Assembly (NCBI GenBank): GCA_019456305.1
Contig: VRUD01000020.1
Span: forward strand, 1-49,145
Origin: Cytophagales bacterium
GTDB lineage: Bacteria; Bacteroidota; Bacteroidia; Cytophagales; VRUD01
Length of the DNA: 49,145 bases
Direction of reading: 5' to 3'
Below are positions 8,762 to 18,288 of this stretch, in pieces (positions within the stretch are counted from its first letter, which is position 1; each line of letters opens with the position of its first letter). The position numbers and the translations under genes are program-made. The notes beneath the pieces were generated by a model. It had not been told where the DNA came from. It saw only the letters and a program-made list of their open reading frames with translations, and searched no databases.

Positions 8762-8831
8762 CTGTTAATACCCGATATTAGATATTGCCAGCCTTCGGCT
8801 GGTCACCCGCAGGGTGGGATACTGTCATTAT

Positions 8832-8880
8832 TAATAGTCATAGTTATAGTTATAGTTATTGTCTACTGTCTACTGTCTAC
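8832..8880. repeat. short tandem word array (atagtt and gtctact units)
   Basis: Three or more near-perfect atagtt units followed by three ctgtcta/gtctact units, ending at the 3' end of the cytochrome gene. It belongs to the word-like arrays seen throughout the intergenic gaps. Confidence 0.5.
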
Positions 8881-9557
8881 TTTTTAAATGTGTCCAGATA
8901 TAAAGCAATAGATTCAATTTCACTATCAGAAAGTTCTTTCCTATATCCCTTCATCACACCTTTACCATTAGCGATGATCTGTTTTTTTTCATGGTTACTC
9001 ATCGTACTTTTGCTTAGATCGCTTGCTTTAAATTTCCCCAGCTTACCGTCAGTTCCATGGCAGTTTAAACATAATTGATCATATATGGCTTTGGCGTTAG
9101 CAATTGCAACATTCTCATTAGATGAGAGAATTTTTGATGCCATATTTTCTGATGAAGTATCATTTTGTCCTGCCTTTAAATTTAAGTGTTGGATACTTTT
9201 TTTAAACTTAATACTTTTAGTTTCAGCCACTCCATATACATAAATGAATGCAAACAATGAAAGAAGAACCAACACAACATTATTTTTAATGAAACCTGCT
9301 ATACCCAAAGGAATAGCGATTAAAACTATAACAACCTTAATGATAAGCCAGCTTTCGTATTGACCCTGTATCCAAAGTAGATAAATACCTGTTATTAATA
9401 TCAACGCCCCTAATATCATTTCAGCTATCTTTGTTTTGGCACGTACCTTTGCGAGTAATTCCTGCTTTTTTACTACCAGTAAAACTGCTTTTACAAGAAA
9501 TAAAAGCATAAAAATCACAACAACTAATACATGAGTGTGTAACATACCTGTATCCAT
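8877..9557 (-). CDS. membrane-anchored monohaem cytochrome c with SirB2-like N-terminal domain
   Basis: A 226-residue protein. Residues 1-115 form four hydrophobic helices (starting HTHVLVVVIFMLLFLVKAV), resembling the small SirB2-type membrane domain. A 40-residue linker leads to a C-terminal cytochrome c domain with haem-binding C163-L-N-C166-H167 and a probable axial Met202 in GVMKGYRKELS. The haem domain should face the periplasm and carry electrons. The SirB2 assignment rests on topology and is tentative. It is a single gene with no respiratory-complex genes nearby. Confidence 0.75.
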   Translation of the reverse strand: MDTGMLHTHVLVVVIFMLLFLVKAVLLVVKKQELLAKVRAKTKIAEMILGALILITGIYLLWIQGQYESWLIIKVVIVLIAIPLGIAGFIKNNVVLVLLSLFAFIYVYGVAETKSIKFKKSIQHLNLKAGQNDTSSENMASKILSSNENVAIANAKAIYDQLCLNCHGTDGKLGKFKASDLSKSTMSNHEKKQIIANGKGVMKGYRKELSDSEIESIALYLDTFKK

Positions 9558-9763
9558 AAGTGATAATTTTTAAAATGTTATAATGTAAAATGCATTATTT
9601 TACGCCATCAACCGTCAAATATACATATTTTAGGTAAACCATACAAAATAAATATGAATTTTTTCTTGCTATATTTTTTTCTTAAAAAATATTATGTGTA
9701 TACTTGCAATAATTAAATGTAAAGTTTATTTTCTAACAATCCCTAAAACCAACTGCAACAGCC

Positions 9764-10828
9764 ATGATTGACACGCTCGATATAAATATTGAAACAGTTG
9801 AGAGATCAAGAATTTCTGATGTTGATTTTGATGATATCAAATTCGGAAAAATTTGTTCTGACCACATGTTTATAGCTGATTACAAAGATGGTTCATGGAA
9901 TAACTTTCGGATCTCTCCGTATGGCAATTTAAGAATAAGCCCTGCAAACCTGGCGCTTCATTACGGACAATCGGTATTTGAAGGATTGAAGGCTTATAAA
10001 AGCGAAGAAGGAGACGTGTTGATCTTCAGGCCGTATGATAATGCCCAAAGGTTGAATATATCTGCACACAGAATGTGTATGCCCCCCTTTCCGGAAGATA
10101 TTTTTATACAGGCAATAACTAATTTACTTGAATTAGACAAACAATGGATCCCTTCAAATCCTGATTGCGCTCTTTATATCAGGCCATTCATGTTTGCTTC
10201 TGATGAATATATCGGAATAAAACCTTCAGATACATACAAATTCCTGGTTATCACCAGCCCGGTTGGCCCATATTACCCCGAGCCCATTAAGGTTTATGTA
10301 GAAACAAAATATACCCGGTCTGTACAGGGAGGTGTAGGTTTTGCAAAAGCTGCAGGGAATTATGGCGCTGCGCTTTATCCTGCCAAATTAGCCCAGGACA
10401 AAGGATATCGCCAGCTTATCTGGACAGATGCTGTTGAACACAAATACATAGAAGAGTCGGGCACTATGAACATTATGTTTGTATTTGGAGATACCCTGGT
10501 AACCCCACCCGTAAGCGATACCATCCTTGACGGAATTACCCGCAGAAGTGTTCTCCAATTAGCAAAAGACCTGGGTGTGAAAGTGGAAGAAAGACCCGTC
10601 AGCATTAACGAGATGATTGATGGGTATGAAAAGGGCATACTCAAAGAAATATTTGGCGTAGGCACAGCAGCTACAATTGCACCCATTACGGTAGTAGGTT
10701 ATCAGGACGAAGATTATATATTACCAGACTTTACCACAGCCGGGGTTTCACAAAAAATTGCAAAGACACTTGAAGGAATAAAAACAGGGAAAATTGAAGA
10801 TGTGCATGATTGGGTTTATAAGTTGTAA
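9764..10828 (+). CDS. ilvE: branched-chain amino acid aminotransferase
   Basis: A 354-residue class IV PLP enzyme that transfers the amino group between Leu/Ile/Val and 2-oxoglutarate. Signatures are ALHYGQSVFEGLKAYKS, the Schiff-base lysine K195 in GFAKAAGNYGA, EESGTMNIMFVF, and the cofactor-phosphate region TILDGITRRSVLQLAKDLG followed by KEIFGVGTAATIAPI. The length matches the eukaryote-like long BCAT subgroup common in Bacteroidota. It stands alone, with no ilv or leu neighbours. A hairpin element follows the stop. Confidence 0.96.
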   Translation: MIDTLDINIETVERSRISDVDFDDIKFGKICSDHMFIADYKDGSWNNFRISPYGNLRISPANLALHYGQSVFEGLKAYKSEEGDVLIFRPYDNAQRLNISAHRMCMPPFPEDIFIQAITNLLELDKQWIPSNPDCALYIRPFMFASDEYIGIKPSDTYKFLVITSPVGPYYPEPIKVYVETKYTRSVQGGVGFAKAAGNYGAALYPAKLAQDKGYRQLIWTDAVEHKYIEESGTMNIMFVFGDTLVTPPVSDTILDGITRRSVLQLAKDLGVKVEERPVSINEMIDGYEKGILKEIFGVGTAATIAPITVVGYQDEDYILPDFTTAGVSQKIAKTLEGIKTGKIEDVHDWVYKL

Positions 10829-10833
10829 CCCTA

Positions 10834-10866
10834 TGCTAACCCCGCCTTTGGCGGGGCTAATGATAC
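10834..10866. repeat. gctaa-cccgcctttggcggg-ctaatgatac hairpin, copy 1
   Basis: A 7-bp perfect stem ccccgcc/ggcgggg with ttt loop just after ilvE, inside a 33-bp unit repeated at 45870-45902 with compensating stem changes. There is no U-tract, so its function as a terminator is uncertain. Confidence 0.65.
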
Positions 10867-10922
10867 AAATTCAGCGTCAAATCCCACTTAACCACTAAAT
10901 TACACGAATTTCACTAATTTAT

Positions 10923-11993
10923 ATGGACAATAAAAGTAAAAAATTTCTGGAAAAATACCTCAACAACGCATCACCCACCGGTTTTGAAGTTTCCGGCCAG
11001 AAGATCTGGCTGGAATATATTAAACCCTATATTGATGATCATTTTACCGATACCTATGGTACCGCAATGGGCATCATTAATCCAGTGGCTGATTATAAGG
11101 TTGTAATTGAGGCTCATGCAGACGAAATATCATGGTTTGTTAATTATATTACCAAAGAGGGTATTATTTATGTTTGCCGCAATGGCGGCTCCGACCATCA
11201 GATCGCTCCTTCAAAAAGAGTAAATATCCACACCAATAAAGGTATTGTGAAGGCTGTTTTCGGTTGGCCGGCAATTCATGTTCGGCAGGGTGAGAAGGAA
11301 GAAACACCCACTTTAAAGAATATTTTTCTTGACTGCGGGGCTAATTCCAAAAAAGAAGTTGAGAAGCTGGGCGTACACGTAGGATGTGTAGCGACATTTG
11401 AAGATGAATTGATGACCCTTAACAATAAATATTTTGTAGGGAGGGCATTGGATAACCGCATAGGCGGGTATATGATTGCCCAAGTGGCTAAGATGCTTAA
11501 GGAAAAAAAGAAAAAGCTCCCTTTTGGATTGTATATTGTCAATTCGGTGCAGGAAGAGATCGGACTGAGGGGTGCCGAGATGATCGCAAACCGCATCAAG
11601 CCAAATGTAGCGCTTGTCACAGATGTATGCCACGATACCCAAACCCCGATGTATGATAAAAAGAAAAGCGGGGATGTCTCAACAAGTAAAGGGCCTGTCT
11701 TAACCTACGGCCCGGCTGTACATAATAATCTGCTGGAGATGATCATCAAAGTAGCAGAAAAGAAAAAGATATCCTTCCAGAGATTAGCTACTTCCCGCAG
11801 TACAGGTACGGATACCGATGCATTTGCATATTCAAATGAAGGTGTTGCCTCAGCGCTGATATCTTTACCTTTAAAATATATGCACACTACTGTAGAGTCT
11901 GTTCATAAACAAGACGTGGAGAATGTGATTAGGTTGATATATGAGTTTTTGGTCCAGCTAAAAAACGGGCATGATTTCAGCTATATTAAGTAG
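10923..11993 (+). CDS. M42-family metallo-aminopeptidase
   Basis: A 356-residue M42 glutamyl-aminopeptidase-like enzyme. Metal and catalytic motifs are VIEAHADEISWFV, GRALDNRIGGYM, the bimetal/catalytic pair in VQEEIGLRGAEMIA, LVTDVCHDTQTP, and a late ligand near KYMHTTVESVHKQDV. The family forms large tetrahedral cytosolic complexes that trim peptides. Length and motifs are complete. It follows ilvE on the same strand, about 95 bases away with a hairpin between, so it may be a separate transcript. Confidence 0.93.
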   Translation: MDNKSKKFLEKYLNNASPTGFEVSGQKIWLEYIKPYIDDHFTDTYGTAMGIINPVADYKVVIEAHADEISWFVNYITKEGIIYVCRNGGSDHQIAPSKRVNIHTNKGIVKAVFGWPAIHVRQGEKEETPTLKNIFLDCGANSKKEVEKLGVHVGCVATFEDELMTLNNKYFVGRALDNRIGGYMIAQVAKMLKEKKKKLPFGLYIVNSVQEEIGLRGAEMIANRIKPNVALVTDVCHDTQTPMYDKKKSGDVSTSKGPVLTYGPAVHNNLLEMIIKVAEKKKISFQRLATSRSTGTDTDAFAYSNEGVASALISLPLKYMHTTVESVHKQDVENVIRLIYEFLVQLKNGHDFSYIK

Positions 11994-12073
11994 CTATTGG
12001 TTTATTAGTTAATAGTTTTAGTTAGTTAAATTGCAAAAAAAATCATCAATAATTATAAACAACCCCTAAAGCC

Positions 12074-13183
12074 ATGAAACAATTAATTCCCATTTTCCTT
12101 TTATTTCTTTCCTGTAATGTTGCTGCTCAGGAAAAAGTTGATGATCTTACGCAAGGTAAAAATCAACTGGAACATAAACTCTATTCAGAGGCAATAGAAA
12201 GCTTTACGAAAGCCATACAAGCAGATGACAAAAACCATCAGGCATATTATTACAGAGGGTTAATAAATTCTTATATAGGCAAGGAAATCCAGGCAATAGA
12301 TGATTATACCAATGCTATCAAGCTGGGCGCTCAAAATTATGAGGTTTATTATGAAAGAGGCCTTTTATATGTGATCACGGGTGATTATGACAAAGCTCTT
12401 GAAGATTACTCAAAATCTGTGTCTGTTAATCCCAATGCTGATGTCTATTATAAGATGGGTGTGTTAAGATCAAAAGTGGGCAAAGAAGAAAATGCAATTG
12501 AAGATTTCTCAAAAGCGATTAACCTGGATTCTGCCAAAGGATATTATTATTATTTCAGGGGAAATTCACAGCTTCGTCTGGGCAGGTATGGTGAAGCGTT
12601 GGGTGACCTGGATAAGTCCATAGAATTTGACTCTATTGATTATTATCAATTTTATAAAAGAGGTATTGTATATCATCATTTAAATAAATTTGATGATGCA
12701 GTTGAAAATTTTTCCAGGTGCTTGCGCCTTAACCCTAATTTTCCACTTTGTTATTACAACCGGGCCACAGCACATAAAAATTCAGGAGAATATTTTTTAG
12801 CCATACAAGACTTTGATAAATGCCTGAAGCTTAACCCTAAAAATCTGGATGCTTATTTGAGCAGGGGAATTACTTATGAATATCTTAACAAATATAAAGA
12901 AGCAGAAAGGGATTACAGCAGCTATATTGAATTGAATCCCAACAATTATTCCGTTTACCGGAGAAGAGGAGATGCCCGTTTTTATTTGCAGGATTTTAAA
13001 GACGCTATTGATGATTACAACGTGGTAATAAAATCTAACCCTAATATAGCATTGGTTTATTTTAATCGGGGTATGGCAAAGTATGATCTCAAAGATGTGG
13101 ATGGCGGCTGTAAAGATATTTTAAAATCAAAGGAGCTCGGATATAAATCAGGATATAGTATGATGAAAAAGAATTGCGAGTAG
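12074..13183 (+). CDS. secreted/periplasmic TPR repeat protein
   Basis: A 369-residue protein with an N-terminal signal peptide (MKQLIPIFLLFLSCNVAAQ) and ten consecutive 34-residue TPR units (pattern AYYxRG...YxxAIxDYxxAIxLxPN). It closes with DGGCKDILKSKELGY and a terminal Cys, a tail that the 721-residue TPR protein at 42830 also carries (DGACLDWSKAGELG). TPR arrays bind proteins. The partner is unknown. It converges on uvrA, with a strong hairpin between them. Confidence 0.85.
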   Translation: MKQLIPIFLLFLSCNVAAQEKVDDLTQGKNQLEHKLYSEAIESFTKAIQADDKNHQAYYYRGLINSYIGKEIQAIDDYTNAIKLGAQNYEVYYERGLLYVITGDYDKALEDYSKSVSVNPNADVYYKMGVLRSKVGKEENAIEDFSKAINLDSAKGYYYYFRGNSQLRLGRYGEALGDLDKSIEFDSIDYYQFYKRGIVYHHLNKFDDAVENFSRCLRLNPNFPLCYYNRATAHKNSGEYFLAIQDFDKCLKLNPKNLDAYLSRGITYEYLNKYKEAERDYSSYIELNPNNYSVYRRRGDARFYLQDFKDAIDDYNVVIKSNPNIALVYFNRGMAKYDLKDVDGGCKDILKSKELGYKSGYSMMKKNCE

Positions 13184-13193
13184 AGCACATAGC

Positions 13194-13222
13194 GTAGAGA
13201 CGCCCAATTTGGGCGTCTCTAC
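13194..13222. terminator. bidirectional hairpin between TPR gene and uvrA
   Basis: Perfect 14-bp inverted repeat (gtagagacgcccaa, then its complement at 13209-13222) with a one-base centre, placed between two convergent stop codons. It shares the gtagagacg word with the inverted repeat inside hflX, so it is also a member of a dispersed palindrome family. Confidence 0.7.
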
Positions 13223-16200
13223 ACGCTATGCATCATTTTCTCTCTTAAATACCGTGCAGTATGATTGTTCTTGACTTTGATCAGATCTTCAGGAACCCCG
13301 GCAAAGCAAACCCTTCCTCCCTTTTCACCGCCCTCAGGTCCAAGATCAATGATCCAATCAGCACATTTGACAACTTCCATATTGTGTTCAATGATCACAA
13401 CCGAATGGCCCTGCTCTACCAAAGCAACCATGGAAATAAGTAGTTTCTTGATATCATGCGTATGCAAGCCGGTGGTAGGTTCATCAAAAATGAAGAATAA
13501 AGCCCCCCCCACCCCATCCCGAGTACTCGGGAGGACTTTGCCATCGCTTTTGCCTTTGGCAATTGGGGTGGTGAAGTCCCCCCTTCGGGGGGATTTAGGG
13601 GGGCTGTTAGGGGGGCTGGCTGGGGGGCTGGTAGGGGGGCTATGGGGGCTTCCCTTTCCCAAAAAAGATGCAAGTTTAACCCGCTGAGCTTCACCCCCAC
13701 TGAGGGTATTGGAAGGCTGACCCAAACAAATATAACCTAACCCTACCTTTTGCAAAGGTATCAGTGCATTAATGATATTGGGTTTGTCTTTGAAAAAGAT
13801 CAGAGCGTCATCTACAGTCATGTCCAAAACTTCAGAAATATTGCCCCCCCCTCCAGCCTCACCTAAATCCGCCCCGACAATATTTCTTGCCGAATCGGTG
13901 AATCGCTTCGTTTTACTGCTCTCCGTTTCTCCGATTCCCCGTTTCTCCGATTCAAGGGGGCTTGGAGTTAGAGGCGGGCTGCTGGAGCTGGCATATCTAA
14001 CATCTAATATTTCCTGTTTGAACCTTTTTCCTTTGCAACTTTCGCAAGTTAGATTGATGTCAGCCAAAAACTGCATTTCAATAGTTACCGTGCCTGCTCC
14101 CTGGCAGGTATCGCACCTCCCGCCATCAACATTAAAAGAAAAATGAGCAGGTTTGTAGCTTCGGGCTTTAGATAATGGTTGGTCAGTATATAACTGACGG
14201 ATGAGATCATAAGCTTTTATATGGGTTACGGGATTAGAGCGTGAAGACTTACCAATTGGGTTCTGGTCAACAAATTCAACCTGGGAGATATACTCCAGGG
14301 CGCCTTCTATTTTCTCAAACTTGCCGGTATGTTCATCTTTGCCAATAGCACGATATCCGTTGCTACTGTTACTCTTCAAGAGTGCAGGGTATAAAATTTG
14401 TTTTACCAGGGTAGATTTTCCCGAACCGCTTACCCCGGTGATAACGCATATTACACCTATAGGAATTTTTATATCAATATTCTTCAAATTATTTTCGCTC
14501 GCCCCTTTTATGGCTATATGATCTTTCCATTTTCTGCGTAAACCGGGAACTTCAATTTTATCTTTTCCACTCAAATATTTTGCAGTATAAGTACTACCGT
14601 TGTTGACAAGTTCATCAAAAGCGCCTTCAAATACCAGCTTACCGCCATTAGAACCTGCATCCGGGCCAATGTCTATGATCCGGTCGGCCGCCTTCATGAT
14701 CAATTCATCGTGCTCAACCACAATTACAGTATTACCCAGATCTCTTAATGATTCTAAAACGCCCGTTAATTGGGTGGTATCTCTCGGATGAAGGCCTATG
14801 GTAGGCTCATCCAGTATGTACATAGAACCTACCAAAGCGCTGCCCAATGAAGTGGCTAGTTTAATTCTTTGAAATTCACCTCCCGAAAGCGTTGATGTTA
14901 AACGGTTAAGCGTTAAATATCCCAGTCCGACATTTTTTAAATAACTTAATCTGTATTTTATTTCTGTAAGAAGTCTCCGGGCAATTTTATTTTCATGGTC
15001 ATTGAATTTAGTAGATTCAAAAAATTCTAACACTCCCCCGACACCACCCCCCTTCCCTTCTGAACCGGAGAACCGGTGAGTGGGTGAATCGGTGAGCTTA
15101 GTCTGGTTCTCCCTATCTCCGATTCTCTGATTCTCTGATTCAGCAGGCTTTTTAGGGGCGGCTATGCTGCTAACAGGGAGTAAAAGCAGATCTGTAATTG
15201 ATTTACCTGCTATTTTAACATAAGAGGCGTCCTCCCTTAATCTTGTGCCTTTGCAATCAGGGCAGGTAGTTTTGCCCCGGTATCGTGAAAGTAATACTCT
15301 GTATTGTATCTTGTATGTCTTTCTTTCTATATATTTGAAAAAATCATTTAAACCACGGAAGTGCTCATTGCCTGTCCATAAGAGCTCTTTTTCCTTATCA
15401 GTAAGATCGTTATAGGGCCTGTGGATGGGAAAGTTGAAATTTACACTGTTACTTATCAGGGGCTTGAGCCATGCACCCATCTTTTCACTCCTCCAGGGCG
15501 CAATCGCTGCATCATATACCGACAAACTTTTATCAGGTATAACCAGGTCTGTATCTACACCCAATATTTTGCCAAAGCCCTCACACTTTTTGCAAGCGCC
15601 ATAAGGGTTGTTAAAGCTGAATAAGTTTACGCTGGGCTCTTCAAATAGTATTCCATCAGATTCAAAAAGATTAGAAAAATTTACGGTTTTTGAATTATCC
15701 CCTTTACTGTTTTTTAAATCATCATTCGTCAAAGATAATTCTAAAATACATTCCCCTTCCCCTTCAAAAAAAGCTGTTTGTACCGAGTCAGCTATCCTGA
15801 ACTTATTATCTTCATCGTTTTTCTTTACAAGGTTTCTGTCAATTACTATAAAAATCAGGGTCCCCTTTTCAAGATAGTGATTATGTATTAAATCTGTAAT
15901 TGCGGTCCCGAGTACTCGGGATGATTGTACTGATTGGGATTTGGAATTTGTTTTGAATTTTGGATTTCGAATTTCGTCCCGAGTACTCGGGATCGGATTT
16001 CGAATTTGATTTTCAAGTATATCCTCAATAAAATGAATCTCTCCATTCAGTGCAACCCTGGAATAACCTTTTTGCAGTAATATTTTCAGTTCATCCTGAA
16101 CGGTTCTGTGTTCTTTTATTTTTAAAGGCGCCAGTATCGAGAACTTGTCACCTTCATTAAACCGGTGAATATAATCCACAACATCCGATACAGAATCTTT

Positions 16201-16620
16201 TTTGACAACATTTCCTGATTGAGGTGAGATTGTTTTTCCAATTCTGGCAAAAAGTAATTTTAAATAGTCATAAATTTCAGTTGAGGTACCCACCGTTGAG
16301 CGTGGATTTTTGGTGTTTGTTTTTTGGCCAATGGCTATGGCTGGGGAAACGCCTTTTATGTAATCTACCTGCGGTTTTTCCATCCTTGCCAAAAACTGCC
16401 GGGCATAAGCACTGAGGCTTTCAACATACCTCCTTTGTCCTTCGGCAAAAAGGGTATCAAATACCAGGGAAGATTTACCTGAACCGGAAAGCCCCGTTAC
16501 CACTGTCAGCTTATTCCTTGGAAAGGCTACACTGAGATTTTTTAGATTATTTACCTTCGCGCCTTTGATGATGATATGATGTTTGGGATTGAGGGAGTCT
16601 ATGTTTATTTTTTTTGCCAT
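13219..16620 (-). CDS. uvrA: UvrABC excision nuclease subunit A with four in-frame insertions
   Basis: DNA-damage recognition ATPase of nucleotide excision repair. Walker A motifs are at 43-50 (GLSGSGKS) and 729-736 (GVSGSGKS). ABC signatures are at 578 (LSGGEFQRI) and 973 (LSGGEAQRV). Walker B motifs are [12 protein letters not shown] (600-611) and [12 protein letters not shown] (1042-1053). Zinc modules are C343/C346/C453/C456 and C836/C839/C859/C862. The 1133 residues exceed the usual 940-950 by about 180. The excess sits in four low-complexity blocks at residues about 203-240, 488-528, 877-927 and 990-1040, each encoded by palindrome-rich DNA. All core motifs survive. The last block separates the NBD2 signature from Walker B. 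Whether the protein works is untested, but the open frame implies selection for it. Confidence 0.97.
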   Translation of the reverse strand: MAKKINIDSLNPKHHIIIKGAKVNNLKNLSVAFPRNKLTVVTGLSGSGKSSLVFDTLFAEGQRRYVESLSAYARQFLARMEKPQVDYIKGVSPAIAIGQKTNTKNPRSTVGTSTEIYDYLKLLFARIGKTISPQSGNVVKKDSVSDVVDYIHRFNEGDKFSILAPLKIKEHRTVQDELKILLQKGYSRVALNGEIHFIEDILENQIRNPIPSTRDEIRNPKFKTNSKSQSVQSSRVLGTAITDLIHNHYLEKGTLIFIVIDRNLVKKNDEDNKFRIADSVQTAFFEGEGECILELSLTNDDLKNSKGDNSKTVNFSNLFESDGILFEEPSVNLFSFNNPYGACKKCEGFGKILGVDTDLVIPDKSLSVYDAAIAPWRSEKMGAWLKPLISNSVNFNFPIHRPYNDLTDKEKELLWTGNEHFRGLNDFFKYIERKTYKIQYRVLLSRYRGKTTCPDCKGTRLREDASYVKIAGKSITDLLLLPVSSIAAPKKPAESENQRIGDRENQTKLTDSPTHRFSGSEGKGGGVGGVLEFFESTKFNDHENKIARRLLTEIKYRLSYLKNVGLGYLTLNRLTSTLSGGEFQRIKLATSLGSALVGSMYILDEPTIGLHPRDTTQLTGVLESLRDLGNTVIVVEHDELIMKAADRIIDIGPDAGSNGGKLVFEGAFDELVNNGSTYTAKYLSGKDKIEVPGLRRKWKDHIAIKGASENNLKNIDIKIPIGVICVITGVSGSGKSTLVKQILYPALLKSNSSNGYRAIGKDEHTGKFEKIEGALEYISQVEFVDQNPIGKSSRSNPVTHIKAYDLIRQLYTDQPLSKARSYKPAHFSFNVDGGRCDTCQGAGTVTIEMQFLADINLTCESCKGKRFKQEILDVRYASSSSPPLTPSPLESEKRGIGETESSKTKRFTDSARNIVGADLGEAGGGGNISEVLDMTVDDALIFFKDKPNIINALIPLQKVGLGYICLGQPSNTLSGGEAQRVKLASFLGKGSPHSPPTSPPASPPNSPPKSPRRGDFTTPIAKGKSDGKVLPSTRDGVGGALFFIFDEPTTGLHTHDIKKLLISMVALVEQGHSVVIIEHNMEVVKCADWIIDLGPEGGEKGGRVCFAGVPEDLIKVKNNHTARYLREKMMHSV
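13504..13655. repeat. in-frame insertion 4 in uvrA (with palindrome copy 4)
   Basis: Encodes about 50 residues rich in Pro and Ser ([20 protein letters not shown]) between the second ABC signature and Walker B. It holds the CCCGAGTACTCGGG palindrome (13517-13532), an aagtccccccttcgggggga hairpin (13574-13604) also found in the M4 protease gene, and tandem gggggct words. Confidence 0.85.
13840..13992. repeat. in-frame insertion 3 in uvrA, shared with trhO
   Basis: Encodes residues 877-927. Bases 13891-13979 match 41289-41378 in trhO, in the same coding orientation and reading frame. 27 of 30 residues agree (both start SPPLTPS). It replaces the short turn between the ILDVRY strand and [10 protein letters not shown]. 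Confidence 0.85.
15037..15160. repeat. in-frame insertion 2 in uvrA
   Basis: Encodes about 38 residues (488-528) before [10 protein letters not shown]. It is built of repeated words (gaaccggagaaccggtgagtg, gattctctgattctctgatt) of the same style as the gaatcggtgaatcg words in insertion 3 and in trhO. Confidence 0.75.
15900..16015. repeat. in-frame insertion 1 in uvrA (palindrome copies 5 and 6)
   Basis: Two perfect tcccgagtactcggga palindromes (15906-15921, 15977-15992) with gatttcgaatttcg words between and beside them. It encodes about 38 residues (203-240) in the N-terminal signature-domain region. The two palindromes are read in different phases. Confidence 0.85.
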
Positions 16621-16657
16621 AAAAAGGATTTTATGGAATTTTTTTTTCTTATTTTTG

Positions 16658-16665
16658 CAAAGTTA
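16658..16665 (-). promoter_or_regulatory. putative uvrA -7 element
   Basis: Minus-strand TAACTTTG fits TAnnTTTG and predicts a leader of about 30 bases to the uvrA ATG. No clear -33 TTG lies at the right spacing. Confidence 0.4.
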
Positions 16666-16731
16666 ATAAGATTGTAAGAAATTTTCTTTATTTACCTTGT
16701 AAAAACTATATTTATTTTAAATCATCTCGAT

Positions 16732-18042
16732 ATGAAAACTTTAATATTTTATCTGCTTTTCTTTTTGTTTCCTTACTTATCCATAGCACAATCCGACACT
16801 GTTGTAGTTAACTGGATATTCGGTTGGGGTGAGATTTGTGATGGGCCGAATGGAAGCTTTGCTTGTTCGGATGGCGCAACTGGCGACTGGAATAATGGTA
16901 TCAAAGAATTCTTAGATCCAATACCTACTGGTAAAAAGGTGACAAAAATAGAAGTCACGGTATATAAAGTTGATTGTGGACTCAGCAAGCTAACAGTAGA
17001 ACTAAATGGCCAAATAGTCAGTACAGAATGTTGTATCGGACCTTGTATGGGTCTACCTGGGGAATGTCGGCCGTCTACCCATATTCGATATACACCGGAC
17101 GGCTTTCCGGGATACCAATATGGAGATACAAATATGATACAATTAATTCACGACACCCCATACGTATGCGTAGATGAAGCAGAAATTATTATTTACTATC
17201 AGGATACTACAATTACTACTGTAATTGATACGCCAGAGATATGGATGGTGACGGTAGATACTTCCACAAACAAGAATGAAATTATTTGGGACAAGGGGGT
17301 ATATACAGCTCAATCCTATACAATATACAAAGAAACTTCTCCAAATCAATACGACTCGATTGGTAATATACCGTATAGCGCAAACAGTGTATTTACAGAT
17401 AACAACTCAACTCCAGACAATCAATCCGAAAGATATAAAATAGCGTTAGTAGATTCTTTTAATAATACTTTACCCTTAAGCAATTTCCACGAAACAATTC
17501 ACCTCACAGGAACAATGAATGGGACAACAGCTAATTTAACATGGACTCCATACCAAGGATTTACTGTAACTTCCTATAGAATATGGAGAGGAGCGTCATC
17601 TCAAATCATGACTCTTGTTGGCTCTGTTCTTTCAAATATTACTTCATATACAGACTTATCAGGTGACTCTTGCTATCTAATAGAAACTATTCGCTACATG
17701 AATTGTTCACAGAATTCATCAGTTCTCAACTACAATTCTTCAAAATCGAATTTATTATGTATTACCGACACAGGCACTACCGGAGTAGGTTTATTACCCT
17801 CAAGAAACATCAATGTTCTTATCAAAGCTCAAGGTTCCACAATAGTAATTACTGTCGACGGTGTCCAACAACAACTGTTCTTGACACTGCATAATCTGTT
17901 AGGGAAACAAATCGCCGCGAGACAATCAATAAATCATAACCGTTTTGTAATAGACACAGACGAATTCCCTTTTGGAATATATTTCTATAAATTACATACC
18001 GAGAAAACATTTGTTGACGCGGGAAAGTTTATTATTAGATGA
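16732..18042 (+). CDS. secreted T9SS-sorted protein with fibronectin-like domains
   Basis: A 436-residue protein with a signal peptide (MKTLIFYLLFFLFPYLSIAQ) and an N-terminal cysteine-containing beta domain (about 20-165). A central region (about 170-340) resembles two Fn3-like modules (SYTIYKETSPNQYDSIG..., SYRIWRGASSQ...). The C-terminal type A T9SS sorting domain (about 355-436) has LHNLLGKQI and FPFGIYFYKLHTEK. Such domains direct export across the outer membrane and surface attachment. The function of the cargo is unknown. It is probably monocistronic, with a hairpin and terminator downstream. Confidence 0.82.
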   Translation: MKTLIFYLLFFLFPYLSIAQSDTVVVNWIFGWGEICDGPNGSFACSDGATGDWNNGIKEFLDPIPTGKKVTKIEVTVYKVDCGLSKLTVELNGQIVSTECCIGPCMGLPGECRPSTHIRYTPDGFPGYQYGDTNMIQLIHDTPYVCVDEAEIIIYYQDTTITTVIDTPEIWMVTVDTSTNKNEIIWDKGVYTAQSYTIYKETSPNQYDSIGNIPYSANSVFTDNNSTPDNQSERYKIALVDSFNNTLPLSNFHETIHLTGTMNGTTANLTWTPYQGFTVTSYRIWRGASSQIMTLVGSVLSNITSYTDLSGDSCYLIETIRYMNCSQNSSVLNYNSSKSNLLCITDTGTTGVGLLPSRNINVLIKAQGSTIVITVDGVQQQLFLTLHNLLGKQIAARQSINHNRFVIDTDEFPFGIYFYKLHTEKTFVDAGKFIIR

Positions 18043-18117
18043 CGTGAAATTATTTGGGGCTACTACCTACAATCGAGGTATTCTTTGGACTTCGCCAACC
18101 CCGCAGGCTGGCTACTC

Positions 18118-18148
18118 GTTAAAAATGTCCACAGGACATTTTCTTAAC
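18118..18148. repeat. hairpin gttaaaaatgtcc/ggacattttcttaac
   Basis: A 9-bp perfect stem (aaaatgtcc, loop aca, ggacatttt) extended by gtt/aac. The flanking words (ggctggctactcg, then acactcgtccct) mirror those around the inner hairpin of the 243-bp element at 46038-46280, which suggests a related element. Confidence 0.5.
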
Positions 18149-18201
18149 ACTCGTCCCTGTGCTTACTCATCCGTTCATATAATAATTCTAAATTTTTATA
18201 G

Positions 18202-18241
18202 CAAATATTATAAAAGTCTCTCAATTTTGAGGGACTTTTTT
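18202..18241 (+). terminator. rho-independent terminator / 39-bp repeat, copy 1
   Basis: Stem aaaagtctctcaa/ttgagggactttt followed by a T-run, about 170 bases after the T9SS gene. The 39 bases 18202-18240 are identical to 24495-24533, which follows another secreted-protein gene. Confidence 0.75.
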
Positions 18242-18288
18242 ATTAAAAGCTTTTTTTATTATATATTGCTATCTTTATAAATAGCCTT

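Noticed and set aside
13265-13687. 140-codon frame antisense to uvrA
   Set aside because: It arises from the stop-poor, G/C-rich insertion 4 read on the other strand. No recognisable protein.
13219-16620. uvrA as a pseudogene or misassembly
   Set aside because: A single uninterrupted frame with all ATPase and zinc motifs and four separate frame-preserving inserts argues against decay. Inserts match elements elsewhere in the window, so random assembly error is unlikely.
16650-16657. TATTTTTG as promoter for the T9SS gene at 16732
   Set aside because: It fits the -7 consensus, but no -33 lies at suitable spacing and the stretch is homopolymeric T, so chance matches are likely.
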